Below, in pieces: positions 33,901-47,672 of a stretch of 64,000 nt of DNA. The stretch spans positions 18,657,533 to 18,721,532 of the forward strand of contig CALNVZ010003433.1 in assembly GCA_940671915.1 (NCBI GenBank), read 5' to 3'. This DNA comes from Paracentrotus lividus (Eukaryota; Echinodermata; Echinoidea; Camarodonta; Echinidae). Below the pieces are notes generated by a model. It saw only the letters and a program-made list of their open reading frames with translations, was not told where the DNA came from and did no database searches. How positions within the stretch are numbered: position 1 is the first letter of the stretch; each line of letters opens with the position of its first letter. Made by a program: the position numbers and the translations under genes.

Positions 33901-36900
33901 TGCTTAGAATTTAAACAGGAACTAAACAGATTTACTATCAATTGGTCTACGTTTCTGCATGATTGACACCAACATACATTGCAAACAACTGTAATGTACA
34001 TACATTTTTGAGGGAAAAAAATTATTTTCAATTTTGTCCAATAAGAAATGGTGATCATAAGGATATTTTTTATAAACAGCTTTAGTCCATAATTATACTG
34101 TCAAAGCAATTCCATGGATTTATTAATATTATTCTGATTCACATGTATATTTTTTAGGTCTACATTTTAAACTTGCTACTTTTATAGGAATAGCACAATT
34201 AATTATTGTCTTAAGAGTTAAAAAATATTTTAAAAAGCATGAAGGTATGAATGCAGACGTCGACACAAGTGTTTTGTGCAATTTTTAAAAACAAATACGT
34301 ATTTTATCCTCTTTAATGTAGTCAACCATAGAAAGTTTCTGTTTGTGATTTAAGATAATAATCACATTGAGGTGCCAAACAACTTTGGTAGGGGAGAAAG
34401 ACAAGTCCTGATTTTGAATTATTCAACCCTGACCTCAGTCGTCCAGTTTAATTTGAATGGGAAGCAATTTCAGCACAATTTCCAGCCCAGACTAAAAATA
34501 AATGTATTGATGGAGTACATTTTGTACCTGCTAACTGCCTATTGGTGCTAGATACATGTTGATCAGTGACAGACTGTCATGAATAGCAATTACAATCTGT
34601 TCTATACAGAATGTACATTGCACTTGGTTCAAAGCCTGAATGGCATTAACCAAAATTTAAAGTCCTTCTGAACCTCACCAAAAAAAAAAGAGAAATTATG
34701 CAAGGAGGATGAAACTTGAAAGATATGCTACCGCAAATAACAACTTAAGTTGTAAATATAAAAATATAATTAGTTGAGGAAAGCCTTGTGCTTTTGTCTA
34801 TTTTTTAAGTTCTTCACCAAAAATAAATCAAACATACAACATCAAGTCTTATAAAATATAATAATTTGGAGAAACGGATTCTTAAAAGAGAAGATAATCT
34901 GATAAACTCCCGAAACAAAACTTATTCCATAAGATAGTTGTACGATGCACAATGTTTTTATATATTTTTTATATACTCCCTTTCAACTGCTTGACTGAGT
35001 TACCCCCAAGGAAGCACTAATTTCCCAAATCCATTTATGTATAATGTGGTGTTTTTCAAATAACACCCATTAATATGCTTCATTTCTTTACAAAATGGGT
35101 TACAAATAGTCATCCATGATTCCCTATTTTCATGCCCAAAAGTAAGAAAGAAAAAAAAAATCAGTACTACCTCAATCACCCTACAGCATCAAACCACACT
35201 ATTAACTACAGCTCGTCAGTTTGAAAAATTATAAAGATTAAATGATTGGATTACCGGAAATGCCTTTTGTTGTAAGGCATTTCAAGCCCATTTAATCACC
35301 CTATACACCCCAGGGCCTCTTGTATTGTAGCATTGCCTTTTGTACAGTATATGGTGTATTTATAAAAAAGGGGTAATGTGATCCATGTATAAAAGGATTT
35401 GAAGAAGTCTAGAAATGTTACAATTTCTATTTACAATGTAGGGCCTACAACCATGTACATTGTACATACTCCGATGTAGTGTCGAACGTTATTGCCCATA
35501 ATATAGTAAATTTTCAAAAGTTATTTTTAAGCATTTTGAACAGGTCTTCAAGATAGTGTTGCCAATTGAGTTTTTTTGTGTTGCCAATTGAGTTTTTTTG
35601 TGTTGCCATTGCTCTTTTGAGAGTGTTAAGGTACTACATGAACTGAACGTGTATAGGCCCTAAGTTTCAACTTTAAGTCCACAAGTCCACATTTTGTACA
35701 GATTTCCCAAGTTTGGAAGAAGATTCTGTAAAGTGTAGAGGGGGGCTGCGTTGCGCAAAGTCGTACGTATAGGTGTTTTTAAGAATAATTATCTGTTCTC
35801 GATCTTTTAATTCTAAAATAATTCATTGATGTGGAATGGCTATAATCTAGATGTATCCTGTCCCCATTCCTTTGTTATTATGGTGATAAAGTAATGCAGA
35901 GAGGTGTATCCATATCCTTGACATGTGCAATGATCCAAAGCTCCTCTCCTAAAAATATGAACTAGTGTGAATAATCCTTCTCTTTATACATACATACATG
36001 TACAATGTAGATGAAACGTTAACACTGTACAATGCACTGCAGGTACGGATACATGATTCACAATTTCAAAAGACTGTGCAGGGCCAATTGTCTGGGGACA
36101 ATAGCAGCTCTATTATATTTGGGCAGGGGCCGATACTTTTAATTGTGTAACGTAATGCTAGATTCGCTTCTATTACTGTACACGGTCTGTTGAGAGCCAT
36201 AACGATGGTACTGTAACTCACATTTTACAAAATATCTAGATCTGCATGACCAAAAAAAAGAAGAATGTATTCCTTCATCAAGAATCATGCAAAAAAAAGG
36301 GCAATTCGTGGAATTAACAGGAATTGAAGCCACCTTTAAAGTGACATTACGCAATTGAAATTCAAAGATATATCCAATTCTTTTGTCATTTGCTGGATTT
36401 TCGTGAAACCTTGTCCGATGTTTGCCCCTCATTTTTTCTCTCTCAATAAAACCAATTAAATATCAGATAGGACTTCCCCTTAAAGTTCAATAATAACGTT
36501 TTCCTGATCTTTTAAGAATGAGATTTAAGCCTACAATTAGAGGGGTGTCAATGCAATTGCTACATTTTTTTTGCCAATGAGGCATAAAGCGTGGGAGTAT
36601 GTTCAAACATTGTCTAGTACCCGTAATCTCTACAATTTAGTTTGTAAAAGACTGAGGTAAAATGTGGCATGCTGTTTTCATGTGGGTCAAATAAGGTGCA
36701 GCATGCCACCTCCCTAGGTGAAGTCTTGCAGCAAATTTATATCTTTGACACTGACTTCGAGATCATTTTTACCCCAACAGCGTGAGTGGAAAAAAATGAA
36801 AGAAAGAAAGAAAAATTTATGAATAGAAAGGGAAAAAAAGGAGTAACAGTTGCTAGCGGTATCTCTGTAAGGAATTGAATAAGTTTATTGACAACTGGAA

Positions 36901-39552
36901 AATAAAATGAGGCCTTCAAAAGGGTACATATCATATCCGATGGTCCAAAATGGTAGTATTGGATTCATGATTATGATTTTTATTGGCTAGCTAGCTATCC
37001 ATTGTACTTGTAGGATTTATAAATGGTATTGGTAACTGAGTATATTTTTTATTCCCTTTTCTTTTTTCTTCTCTCAAAGAATGGGTGGGTGGGGACAAAA
37101 GGAGATTTACACATGCACTTAAATACAATTAACTGAATTACATGTATGTATTGCAGTGTTCTATAGTTCATTTGCATTAAAATTTGCACTTTGTAATTTA
37201 GCTAATTTTTGTCATGAGCTTTTAAATTGTACAAAAATAAAGTATGCATTTTACTGTTCAAAGTTTGCACCTATTTATTGCCAAATCAGAACTCAATGGA
37301 TGGCAGTCCTAACAAAACTCTGGGTCTTATAAGTCAAAGAAAAATTTCATAAGATACAGAATTGCAGTGTCCAATTCCCTCTGGTTTTTCTCTGATGTTT
37401 GTTTTTGAAAATATGGAGGAGTATTATAGTGAACGTGTAAATAAAGAGTCAGAGAAACTATTTTTAAAAAAGGATGTAATTCCAACTACGATCTACAGAG
37501 AAATTTGAATATTGGAATAAACTACAGACTTTACTAAACGCATGCTGTCTAAAAACCTAAGGAAAACCTATTTTCAGGTGTACATGTTCTTCCAGTTTTT
37601 CTCCGATGTTGACTTTGGAAGGTGAGGAGTAGGTGGAGGATAGATGAAAAGCTGCTGGATACGAAGCCTCAGAATTACCCCCAAATGCTGTCAAAATATG
37701 AAATTATGATTACCAGGTGACATAGGTGGTACCTTTCCTCATCTCCTCCCTGTATGCTAGTCTTATATCAGACTGCATTCAATATTACTAATATATGTAG
37801 CTAGGCTCCATATAGAGTACCAATAATTCTAGGCCTGACAATAACTTTCTGTTATTCTGTGAGTGCCAAGCAAAATATTTTTACTATGTACTGAGCATGA
37901 ACATGTATGTCCTTGTTATTGTTTGGATATTTGGAGGTCCGATGTGAATTTTTGTGAGCTACATTAGGTGAAGTTTTTTTTCTTGTAAATTGTAAACATT
38001 TCATTTTTGTGCCCTCTCACACCACACCATATTAGCTCCAAACATTTTCAAACTATAAACCAAAAAACTTGTACCCTAAATTAGTTTGCTTTGGTGTATT
38101 TTCATGGTGTGACTGCATGTACACTGGCTTGACATTGAAATACATGTACTTGCATGTTTGTTAACACTCGTAAATCATTAATACTCTGCAATTTGTCATT
38201 TTACAGGTAGATGCATTATTCTTCTTACAAAGACCACACTGTCGTTCCCAACTTTGAAAATATTAACAAAGCAGACCCTGTATGCAACCAAACCATTATT
38301 TATTATTAAAAAAAAAATATGGAACAACCCATTCTTGACTTACTCATGAAAATATCTCTGTTGAATAGGAATAGAATGTGGTCTTTGTAATGCTTGTCTA
38401 CAGTGTATAGATATAGCAAACAAAAAAAATGTGAATTTTTGTATTTTTTTCTTTGGAGCAAACAGAAGTGCACTGCAGTTGAACTTAAGTATATTTTGTT
38501 AAGTTTTGTCACATTGCATTTGCATGTATTGTTAACGACCCAGAACAGTAAATATACCTTATTGTTGTCTCTTTAGAGCAAAAGGAACTTTAAATCCCAG
38601 TAAAATGATGTGAGTTGGTACCCTTTTAGCCCTCAGCTAGTAGTTTTATCAAATGCTGACATAAAATGTTGGATGCTAATTGTCAAAATTGATTTTTTTT
38701 TTTTTCTCACGAATAGAAAAACTTGGGGTATGATTTTTTTTTATAGAAAAACTTGAGGTAGGAGTACATACACCTACGTGACAAACAAACAAACTTATAT
38801 TCATGTACATTAATTGTAAGTAAATAAACACAGTGTACAAATGTAAGACCATGTTATAAAAAAAAAATGTTTATCAGTTCAATAATGGATTCTGCTTTCT
38901 GGGTAAAATCCACGGTTCAGCCGGTAATTTCGTGAAACGCTGAATAAAAAGAGTTCCAATGGAGATGCAATGTATCTATAGGCCTACATGTATGCAAGAC
39001 ACATTCATATATTATCTCCTCTTAATGTATTGAATAAGTTTACTGTTTAATCGTATTGAATCATAGACCTATATGTACAAACGTAGGCTACATGTACACA
39101 CATGCTAAAGTAAGCTGTGAAATCAATTCAATAAACTTCACAGATTCTTGCATAGTATATATCTCGTTGGTAGAACGCATCTCTTTTAATAATCAATTAC
39201 ATCACTGTATACTTACTTGCACATGTCACTTCAATGTTTGTTGAAATGTCATTCTATTACATTAAAATATTGACATTATCTTGACATTGATTACAAAAGA
39301 TTGGATGCCCTGTGCCCCCTTGCAAACAAGTTGAAGAGGATACCTGAATAAATATGAATGTTTTGATTGAAGTTTGCATCTTCCCTTTCAACACTATCTA
39401 GCTCCACAATGTAAACAGCATCAAGATGGCAAACATTTCATTCATTGTTAGATTCATGGACATGAGCCTTGGATTACAAATGATATAATGACATGCAAGA
39501 GTGATTGGAGATGGAAGCATGTTGTCCTAACATTTATGTAGCTTGTCTCGGC

Positions 39553-39616
39553 CAAAAAAAAAAAAAAAGAAAAAAAAAAGAAAAAGAAAAAGAAGAAGAA
39601 GAAGAAAAGAAAAAGA
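39553..39616. repeat. Purine tract (A and GAA/AAG runs)
   Basis: Poly-A followed by AGAAAAAGAAGAAGAAGAAG-type repeats on the plus strand. It is low-complexity and not coding. Confidence 0.7.
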
Positions 39617-40439
39617 AGTCATTTTCACTTGCAAATTGGTATATAGTAATCAATCCAGAGCCTTTTTGCATGTACTTTTGGCATATATTCATTTTTGAAC
39701 CGATACGATCAAACAGTTGTTTCAAAATTTTTTCAATGTTTTGTAGAAAGTATCATTTCAAATCTCCAGTATTTAATCATTGCCTTCTATACTTTTGAAA
39801 GAAATACTTTAATATTTTACTCATGAATGTTTAATGACAAACATTGAATGACAACATGAACCATTCTTGTATTTGACCAAAAAAAATGTCTAAAAATGTC
39901 TATGGATCAGTTTCATGGGAATATTCTCAAACACTATCCAATCCAGCTAACCACAAACACAATTTTACCAATTGACAAAGTGTCATTTGCAAAGAGGCTT
40001 GCACGTCGTCTAACGGCATATTTAATCAATTCCTGCACAATTTTCTCCGCTGTACTAATAATTATGATTTCCTGTTCTAGGCTGGCAGGAACAGTGAGTG
40101 TGTGATAGAGTAAGGCCTGATGACTTTCTCCTGTCAAACTATTCTGCCGGCTATAGGAAAATATGATTTCCCCAACAGAGTTTCACCCCATTACAGTTTA
40201 CATACATGCATGCATCTAAAACTGTAAGGCAATGAATGGGTGCTGAATACATGTTCTATGGTAAAGAAACTGTAAAATAACCAAACAGGTTTTTTTTTCT
40301 TGAACACTGAAGTTTGAAATGTCCCTGTCTATATAGTCTGAAGAATAATTTGGATTTAGTTGTTCGTTCCAAAGCTTGTACAGTATACATATAGGCCTAT
40401 GCCTACACTTTAGAAACTGTAGTGCAGAACTTTCATGTA

Positions 40440-43086
40440 CCGTAAATTACCGTGTATAAGGCGCACTTTTTTCCCACCATTTGACAACGCAAAGTCGGGG
40501 GTGCGCCTTATACACAGATACAAAGAAGTGTCAAAATAAAATTTCTGAACTTCTGAGATTTACAAGTGTTTGTTATCTTCTAATAAATATCAAAACTTTA
40601 GTACGTATATTTGCCGGTTACTAAAATCAAAACATACATTTCTTGATTTTTTTTATTAAAATTTCTTAAGCAAACTAAAGTTTTACTCTTTAACTATAAT
40701 TATGAACAATTAAAAATATCATCCTCCCTGATTTGGAAAATTTTGATTTAAATACAGACTTTTATAGCTTTATTGTGCATGGAAAATGCTCTTAGATGAC
40801 TTTTTTTTTTTTTAAAGTATGTTTTTATTTCTTCCAAATAATACAACATAACAATCAATAACGTACATTGTACTCATACTACAAAGATAACTGTTCATAA
40901 CACAAATCATCATATCAATATATACACTATAGATCCATTTTACAATACAGCAATGTACAAACAAAAATTTTACTCTTTTGAATCACATAAATATTAATTA
41001 TGAATATGGAAGAAATATATATGTAAAAAGAAAAGAGGGACTTAAAAAAAGTTCCTCCATTCTTTTCATTTCCTTAAGAACTCTGAAACTCTCTCTCTCT
41101 AATAAGAAAGAAGAAAAGAAAAAAAAAAAAAAAAAAAAACCGTCAGAGATCTTAAGGAAAAAACCACCCTCCCCTCTAGAATAACCCCCCCTCCTCCCCT
41201 CCCCTCCCCCCTCAGGAATTCCACTTGTCTGGTCAGGGATACGGATTCGTTTACACAAAACAAGACAAAAGCAAACAGGATGATAACTTGGCAATCGCCC
41301 CTCGCTCTCCCTCATGAAGATGTCTTAAGATTTTAAGTGTTCCCATTTCTTAAGGTGAAGAGAAATTGTGTTTCTCTCGAGAGCCAAACGTTTTTCCTCC
41401 CATTCTTCTTCTTTGAAAATACTTTTAATTTCATTGATGGTAATAGGTGAACCTCGTTCTCTTCCTCTAAATATAAGATACTTAACCAAGATTAAAAAAT
41501 GATTTACTAATTTTTCCTTACCTTGATTTTCTAAATATATACCAAAAAGGATGTCTTGCCATTTTAGATTATTTATGGGAATAAGGTTTAAAATATTATT
41601 ACTGTTATTCCAAATAAATCTAGCGTTTTGGCATTCGAAAAATATGTGGCGGTAGGTTTCTTCTTCCTTTTTACAATAAGCACATAAGGCATTTTGAACA
41701 AAACCAAAACGGAATAAATGATGATTTGTATAAATGATCCCATGTATCAGCTTAAATTGAAACTCTCTTAGTCTACTATCCAGTGTACATTTTCTTGGTC
41801 TTCTGAAAATATTTTCCGTGTCTTTATAAGTGAAATTAAATTTTTCTTTCATTTTATCAAAAATTTCCGGTGTTACCGAGTGTTTTTTAATCAAAGAAGC
41901 ATAGATTCTTTTTGAAACAATATCATTCATCGCAACAATATTTTTACCCAAAACAAAGGCTATACCCTCAGTCTCCTGAGTATTATCTTCATTTCTCCTC
42001 ATATTTCTTTTCCAGTTTATTGGTATTGTTCCATAAATTGCTTTTATCACTTTGATATCATCTTCTTCTAATCCCAGCTGTTGGAAATATGTAATGGGTT
42101 TCAAGATTCCATTGTTATCCATAATGTGTTTTAGTTTATATATGTTTTTTATAAATAGATTCTGATGGAATATACATTTCCCTTTTACTCTTATAAATTT
42201 ATTATTGAATATCACTTCATTTCCTTTGTAAGGGTCATATTTGATTTGAAAATCCTTTGTATCAGTCCACACTTCCAATAAATTAATATAGAATTGAGGC
42301 AAAATGACCTTCAAGAGTCCCAGAATAAAATCGCAGGAGAAAATAAATTTTCCTCCCAGGTTATTCGTCGCATATTGGAAGTATTGTTTCCATTTCATAT
42401 CCTTATCTTCCAAAAGACGTTTAACCCACATTACCCTCTTATGACAGTACTTATGATCGATCATAATTGTAATCGATCGTAATCGATCGTAATCGTTTCT
42501 CCTTAAAATTAATTTTCTGGTTTTAATTTTCTTCTTAAATTTTTTTCTTTTTTTTTCAAACATTTTTCTCACTATTTTGGCCTCTAAAAAATAGATTTTA
42601 TAACCCCAAAATGCATGCACAATTTTTCTGCTATTTAAGAAGAAATGGGGCCAAGTTATTTTTATTATTTTATATAGTGTTATTATAATCGTTTTTAATC
42701 GTAATCGGAATCGTAATCGGAATCGTTTCTACTTTTTTTTTAAATTCATTTTTTAGCTCTTTATGCCTTAAATCTGTATGATTTTTTTACTGTAATATTT
42801 TCCCCAATATTAATTAATATACTATATAAAATTGAAACCTGATAAAATGTATTTCTGTGGGATGAAATAATTAAATTATCTTTTTCTTTTACAAGAATAA
42901 ATTTGTAACTATTAAAAAATAATTATAAATTAAAAATAAATCTGGTGACTTATCTTTCAAATTGGTAAGATGCAATGATGAAACAATTATTGGCACCTTC
43001 CGTGAAACTTTTTTTTTTTTTTTTAAGACCCCAAAAATCGGGGTGCGCCTTATACACGAGTGCGCCTTATACACGGTAATTTACGG
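40440..43086. mobile_element. pogo/Tigger-like DNA transposon, non-autonomous, interrupted
   Basis: The ends are inverted copies beginning CCGTAAATTACCGTGTATAA and continuing GGCGCAC, flanked by TA at 40438-40439 and 43087-43088. TA duplication and end sequences of the form CCGT...TATAAGGCGCAC fit the TcMar pogo/Tigger group. The right end carries an extra tandem copy of GTGCGCCTTATACAC. Without the LINE inside (about 40801-42480) less than 1 kb remains, with no transposase frame, so it is a deletion derivative. The ATCGTAATCG words near 42455-42495 and 42690-42730 may be subterminal repeats. Confidence 0.8.
40801..42480 (-). mobile_element. 5'-truncated L1/Tx1-like LINE, C-terminal half of ORF2
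   Basis: A minus-strand frame of 431 codons (42620-41325) is fully open. It contains FQFKLIHGIIYTNHHLFRFG and then CAYCKKEEETYRHIFFECQN followed by ARFIWN, the C-terminal zinc-knuckle region (CxxC...HxxxxC) of L1/Tx1-clade ORF2 proteins. It lacks the catalytic reverse-transcriptase and endonuclease parts, so it is 5'-truncated. A 3' UTR of about 500 bp ends in poly-A (plus-strand poly-T at 40801-40815). Recognisable homology seems to start near 42480; the first 50-60 codons of the open frame are probably host-transposon sequence. The intact frame suggests a young insertion. Confidence 0.8.
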
Positions 43087-43088
43087 TA

Positions 43089-46019
43089 CTATGTAGGACC
43101 CTACATGGGCCTTTGTCCATTTCAGATTTGTTAACAATTGATTGTGCTTATTTCAAGAAAGGAATAATAGAAACTAGCTTTCTCCTATTTCAGGAGTTTC
43201 TTTGGGAAAAATAGACCATCACAGTTGTAATGCTTTGTGGGGAAAATTTTGCTTGTGAAAAAAACCCTGCTTGCATTTGTAGACATGTATAAGTTTCATC
43301 TTGGATAATCTGATTATTTCGTGTTTTACAGGCATATCAAATTTTAATACAACCAAGAAAGTTAATCCCTCTATTAATAGTTCTGAGAATCATTTATGAA
43401 TGGATTAAAATGATTGACTTCTTAGTACCAAGAAGAAATAATGATATCCATAAAGTTAATGCCTTGTTATGAAATACACAAGTGTAGGCCTATACAGGAA
43501 AATACCTGAATTAAAAGATGCACCATGGAGCAGCTCTATGCATCTTTTAATCTACAGGGATGATAAGTTGCATAACCCCATTAAGATATTAGCAAAATCA
43601 ATCACTGTTAATCTGGACGACTTCTGAACAGTTTCTTGACATGAATTCACCCTATAGATTGACAGGTGTACATGTGTAATTAAAGGATGCATCCATGTTT
43701 CCCTTAGGGGGCCTTAAGATCTCAAACACGCCCCCCTCTCTAAGGATTCTTGAGACGCTCTCCAGAGGATTAAGTCCAGGGCAAACACAGAACTGGCCGT
43801 GTGCTCCATTTAAATGGCCAAAATCATAACCCGTTCCAATTTGAATTGCCTAAAATGATGTGTATCACCATACACAGACCTACATTCAATGCTGTATAAC
43901 ATACATGTACTAAAACTGTCATCTTTGAAGATTTGTAGACATATGATATCGTAGAGTGAGCATTGCCTGATACAAACATACATGTAGATTGTACATGTAA
44001 CATCACCAATTGCTGATATCAGCCTCCAAATTATTATAAAATTACAATGGGAGCTAAGGCTAGTGTGTGCAAACCAAAAGAATGAAACCCATGTGAAAAG
44101 AAAGTAGGACAGAGGGCTGCAGTGCCATTGGTTGAGATATATTTACAATGTAACTGAATTATGAGTAGGACAAAAAAAATGTTATCATAATTTTGTGAAA
44201 GTCAGGTGAAAGGAGTCCATGGACCAAAATCTTTGGAACTTGTTGCAAAGGCTACAGTCCATGTATACAAGTATGTAACAAGAGCTGTGTGGCTACAAAT
44301 CCCTGCGGAAGTTCTGTCCAAGCAGCACACAATGCTCTCCTGACAGACCCTAATCTACAGAGAATCCCTCCATTGGCGACCAGTCAGAATATTTTTGGCT
44401 TTCGCAAACAGATGGATTACAAATCTATGTAGGCTTTCCATGATTTCACTATACTAGAAGGCTAGTACACATGTGTATGCTTTCCTATGTCATGTAGTGT
44501 TGATGGGAATAAATGCCCCCCTTTTGGATACTGGGGTATGCATAGATTGGGATGGATTAGAATTGTATGGATTCCTTCTCTTCGCCTTTGTGTAGAATCA
44601 GTTTGGACAGTTCTATGGACATGTAAGGCTTTCTGACCAAGGAATACATTATGTTCCGGTAAAATTGATCCTGAAGAATTATTTATAAGTGCCCTACATT
44701 AAATCTTTTGCCCTAGATTTGGAACCAAAGGGGTCTAGAAAATGAATACAGAATGTCACGTCCCCTATTTGCCTGGAACCATGGACAACTATTATGCCTA
44801 CAGCTCCCTGCAGCCAATAGGCGTATACATGTAGCAAACATTAACAATTTTGATGCATCCCCATCAGATTTTTTCTCTTGATTTCATTGAAAATGAAATG
44901 CCCCATACATGGAACATAATTTCTGTACAATGTAGTTAGTAAAATATGAGGATATATTTGTGACAATTTTGATCCCAATTCATCTTTCATTACCATTGAA
45001 AAATGAGAAGGAAAGGATTTTTTTTTAGAAGAAGAGCTATGTAGGCCTATATTAGATTAGGGCTCAAGATATTAGTATAATAAACACAATATACTTGATT
45101 TCTTTGTATTGCATTTCAAGTGCAAGCTCCATCAATCACCTGTCTGACGCTTTCCCCTTTTCAAAAAAGCCCAGTCCAACTCTTTTTGATTTAGATTGAC
45201 ACAAAATAAAATACCTTTAGTCAAATGGTTTTAGAGAAGGATTCGGTCAGATGGTTTAATAAGTGGGTTCCAGGCTTGATTGAATAAGCTATGGGGTTCC
45301 CTGAAAGGGGCAGGTTGGGGGTGCCTCCACAGTCGGACACTGGTCCTGCTTGTGGGCTTTATTGTTCCGTGGTGGACCGTGACACATCGGGTCTGAGAGT
45401 CGCCCCCTGTGATTTATGGGGGCATTTCAAGCATTTAATTCCCATTTTTCTGTTCAGATGCATATAGAGGGGTTTAGACTCGAGGATGACTTACGTAACT
45501 ACTCTTTAAATCCTAGATGATGTTTAAATTGAATATTTTAAGCTTCTGCTCGATTGCTTGCTTCTAATATTTGGAAATTTAAAAAATATATTCTGAACTT
45601 TCCACAGTGTACATGTATTAAAAAAAAAAACATGTAGAACTGACCATACGGGCCAGTTATTATATATTTCTAGATGAATTAAACAACAAAAATGCTTGGT
45701 TTTAGAAAAAAGGTTTAGATTCTTCTTTCTTTTTTGAAATGTCCTTGAACTTGTGCTTTTAACTATTTTTCATTTTCTTTGTGACTCCACCAAGTCTATA
45801 AAATCCCGTGACTTTTGGAATCATTTAAATATGATGAAGTCAAATATTGCTAGCAGGGGCTCATATCATTATGAATAAAGTAGTACAATGCAACACTAAT
45901 TTGGTTTCAGTGTGGCCTATTTCATACATGTAGTTGTGATCTCACAGTTTTTCTTCGATTTTATAAGCCAACGCCTTTTGTGTTGAAATTGGACAGCATA
46001 TCTATGCGATTCTATAACT
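43089..46019 (+). other. Long first intron, continued
   Basis: There are no splice-bounded exons. A compositionally distinct stretch at about 45290-45430 is richer in G/C than its surroundings (GGGGCAGGTTGGGGGTGCCT, GGTGGACCGTGACAC and so on) with no open frame of note. It could be a conserved regulatory element. The rest is A/T-rich with ACATGTAC words. Confidence 0.4.
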
Positions 46020-46800
46020 TTTATAGAATTAGTGTTGAGATCTTACACCTTCACACGATATTTATATAAGTAGATATTGCCTTTTAGAAGCATAATTATC
46101 AGTAGAAAAGAGACCTCAGTTGTAAAATTAACAGCAATCATTTTAAATTTAGCACCATTTTTGGAATTGTGATCTCTGTAACACCTCTGCTGAAATTGAA
46201 CAGCATTTGTGTTGCAGTACTATACCTTTATTATTGTTATGGACTTGCACCTTGCTCCTGAGCGACAACTATAACCTTTTCAAGCTACAAAAATCCAGAA
46301 TTTCCAGGTGCACTGGTTTAAAAAAGGAAAAATAACAGCTATGAATAGAAAATACCCTCTGTAGTAAAAAATTAACACCCCATTAGAGAACCATATTTGT
46401 TGTGAAGATATCATACCTTTCCTGTAAAGAACTTTCTCACAATTTCTCTTATGCTCTTTAACTTTTGAATCCTGGATATTTTACAACATTTCTGTAAGAA
46501 TCAAACACCATTTCTGTTGCTGTCCTATATCTTTTTAATTTTTGGAAATCTTACACCTGTCCTGTTGAGCGTTTACACCTAAGTTTCTGTAAAATGGAAA
46601 GACCTTGACTCTTGAGAGTTTTTACATCTTTTCTTCCGTAATCTTTTTTCTTTTGAGATTTTTACACTCAGTTGGTAGAGAAGATCTTACACCTTTTATG
46701 TAAATATCATACACCAGTGCCTGTTAATAGCTTCAACTTTTGTTGTAAAATTATACACCCTTTCTGTTAAGATCCAACACAATTCATTCCATGAAACACA
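46020..46800. repeat. Strongly degenerate short repeat around TCTTACACCTTT
   Basis: Words of the form ATCTTACACCTTT or TATCATACACC or TTTTACAC, followed by TTTCTGTT or TCCTGTTGAG, recur more than ten times (for example near 46040, 46395, 46475, 46550, 46655, 46686, 46708 and 46750). The spacing is irregular, mostly 30-50 bp. It looks like an old minisatellite in which only the core words remain. Confidence 0.5.
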
Positions 46801-46945
46801 TTTGGCAGAAGTAGGTCTCACAAACTTTGTTTGGAAAATAGGTCCAAAAGTGTACCTGCTGTTCATCTGTATTTAAAATGGGAAGTTGTATCATAATTAT
46901 CATCCAGGTGGAGCTGCATCAGGCACCCGGGGGAGGGGGGGGGGG

Positions 46946-46968
46946 NNNNNNNNNNNNNNNNNNNNNNN
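46946..46968. other. Assembly gap (23 N) inside a poly-G run
   Basis: A G-run before 46946 and one of about 14 G after 46968 flank 23 undetermined bases. The true length of the G tract is unknown. Poly-G can form quadruplexes and is hard to sequence. Confidence 0.95.
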
Positions 46969-47346
46969 GGGGGGGGGGGGGGTTACTCCCAGATAAATGT
47001 GCTTAGTATATATGCATGCAAGTCGAAATGCTCTGAAGAAGGACCCAAAATTGCATATTACACAAAGTCAAATTTTAACCCCTATTTGACAGAAAAAACA
47101 CCCTAAATAGTGAAAACATGGTCATATTTAATTCAGTCTTATGTTAGTTTAGTATCTCACCCTTACATGTTACTGGGGCATATAACATTTTCATACTTGT
47201 ATCTGTCCCTTAACGACTGACCCAGTTTTGCAAATTTGCATGGAATCGGTTCTGCTTTTTAGTTTTCATTTGTAAGGTATCTCTTGAGGAGGTGCAGAAT
47301 AATGAGATCTGATGTCTGGTTGTGCTCGTCGGACATCTGGCTTCAT

Positions 47347-47612
47347 GTAGTATTGAAAGTGATCTCATCGACACAGAGAGCGCTATGAAAATACATGTGT
47401 AGATCATTCAGTCAAGAGTACAATGTACGAAACACATACATGTAAATGTAATATTGAAGGTGATTTCATCAACACAGAAATTGCTATGAAAACAGTTCAT
47501 TCAGTCAAAAGCCAAAAGGACATTAATGTTGTATTGAAAATGATCCTATCAACACAGAGAGCGCTATGAAAATAGTTCATTTATTGAAGAGCCAAAAAGA
47601 CATTGATATGTA
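47347..47612. repeat. Tandem repeat of about 80-100 bp, three units, next to exon 2
   Basis: The phrase TATTGAAAGTGATCTCATCG with ACACAGAGAGCGCTATGAAAA begins near 47350 and recurs with changes near 47452 and 47531. GTTCATTCAGTCAAAAGCCA then AAAGGACATTAATG follows in units 2 and 3. The last unit ends about 60 bp upstream of the splice acceptor at 47671-47672. Confidence 0.75.
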
Positions 47613-47672
47613 CATACTTTTAATATCATTGAGCTAATATCCTTTTTCTTCTTCTTTCTTTTTCCAATGCAG

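Larger units (their letters stand above)
28902..40437 (+). other. First part of the long first intron
   Basis: About 11.5 kb of A/T-rich DNA without splice-bounded exons, tRNA genes or recognisable protein fragments. It contains many ACATGTAC and TAGGCCTAC words, poly-A and poly-T runs (29110, 31621, 33242, 39553), and a 22 bp direct repeat in 2.5 copies at 35556-35607 (unit GTGTTGCCAATTGAGTTTTT plus TT). A perfect hairpin at 30899-30954 is listed separately. Confidence 0.5.
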
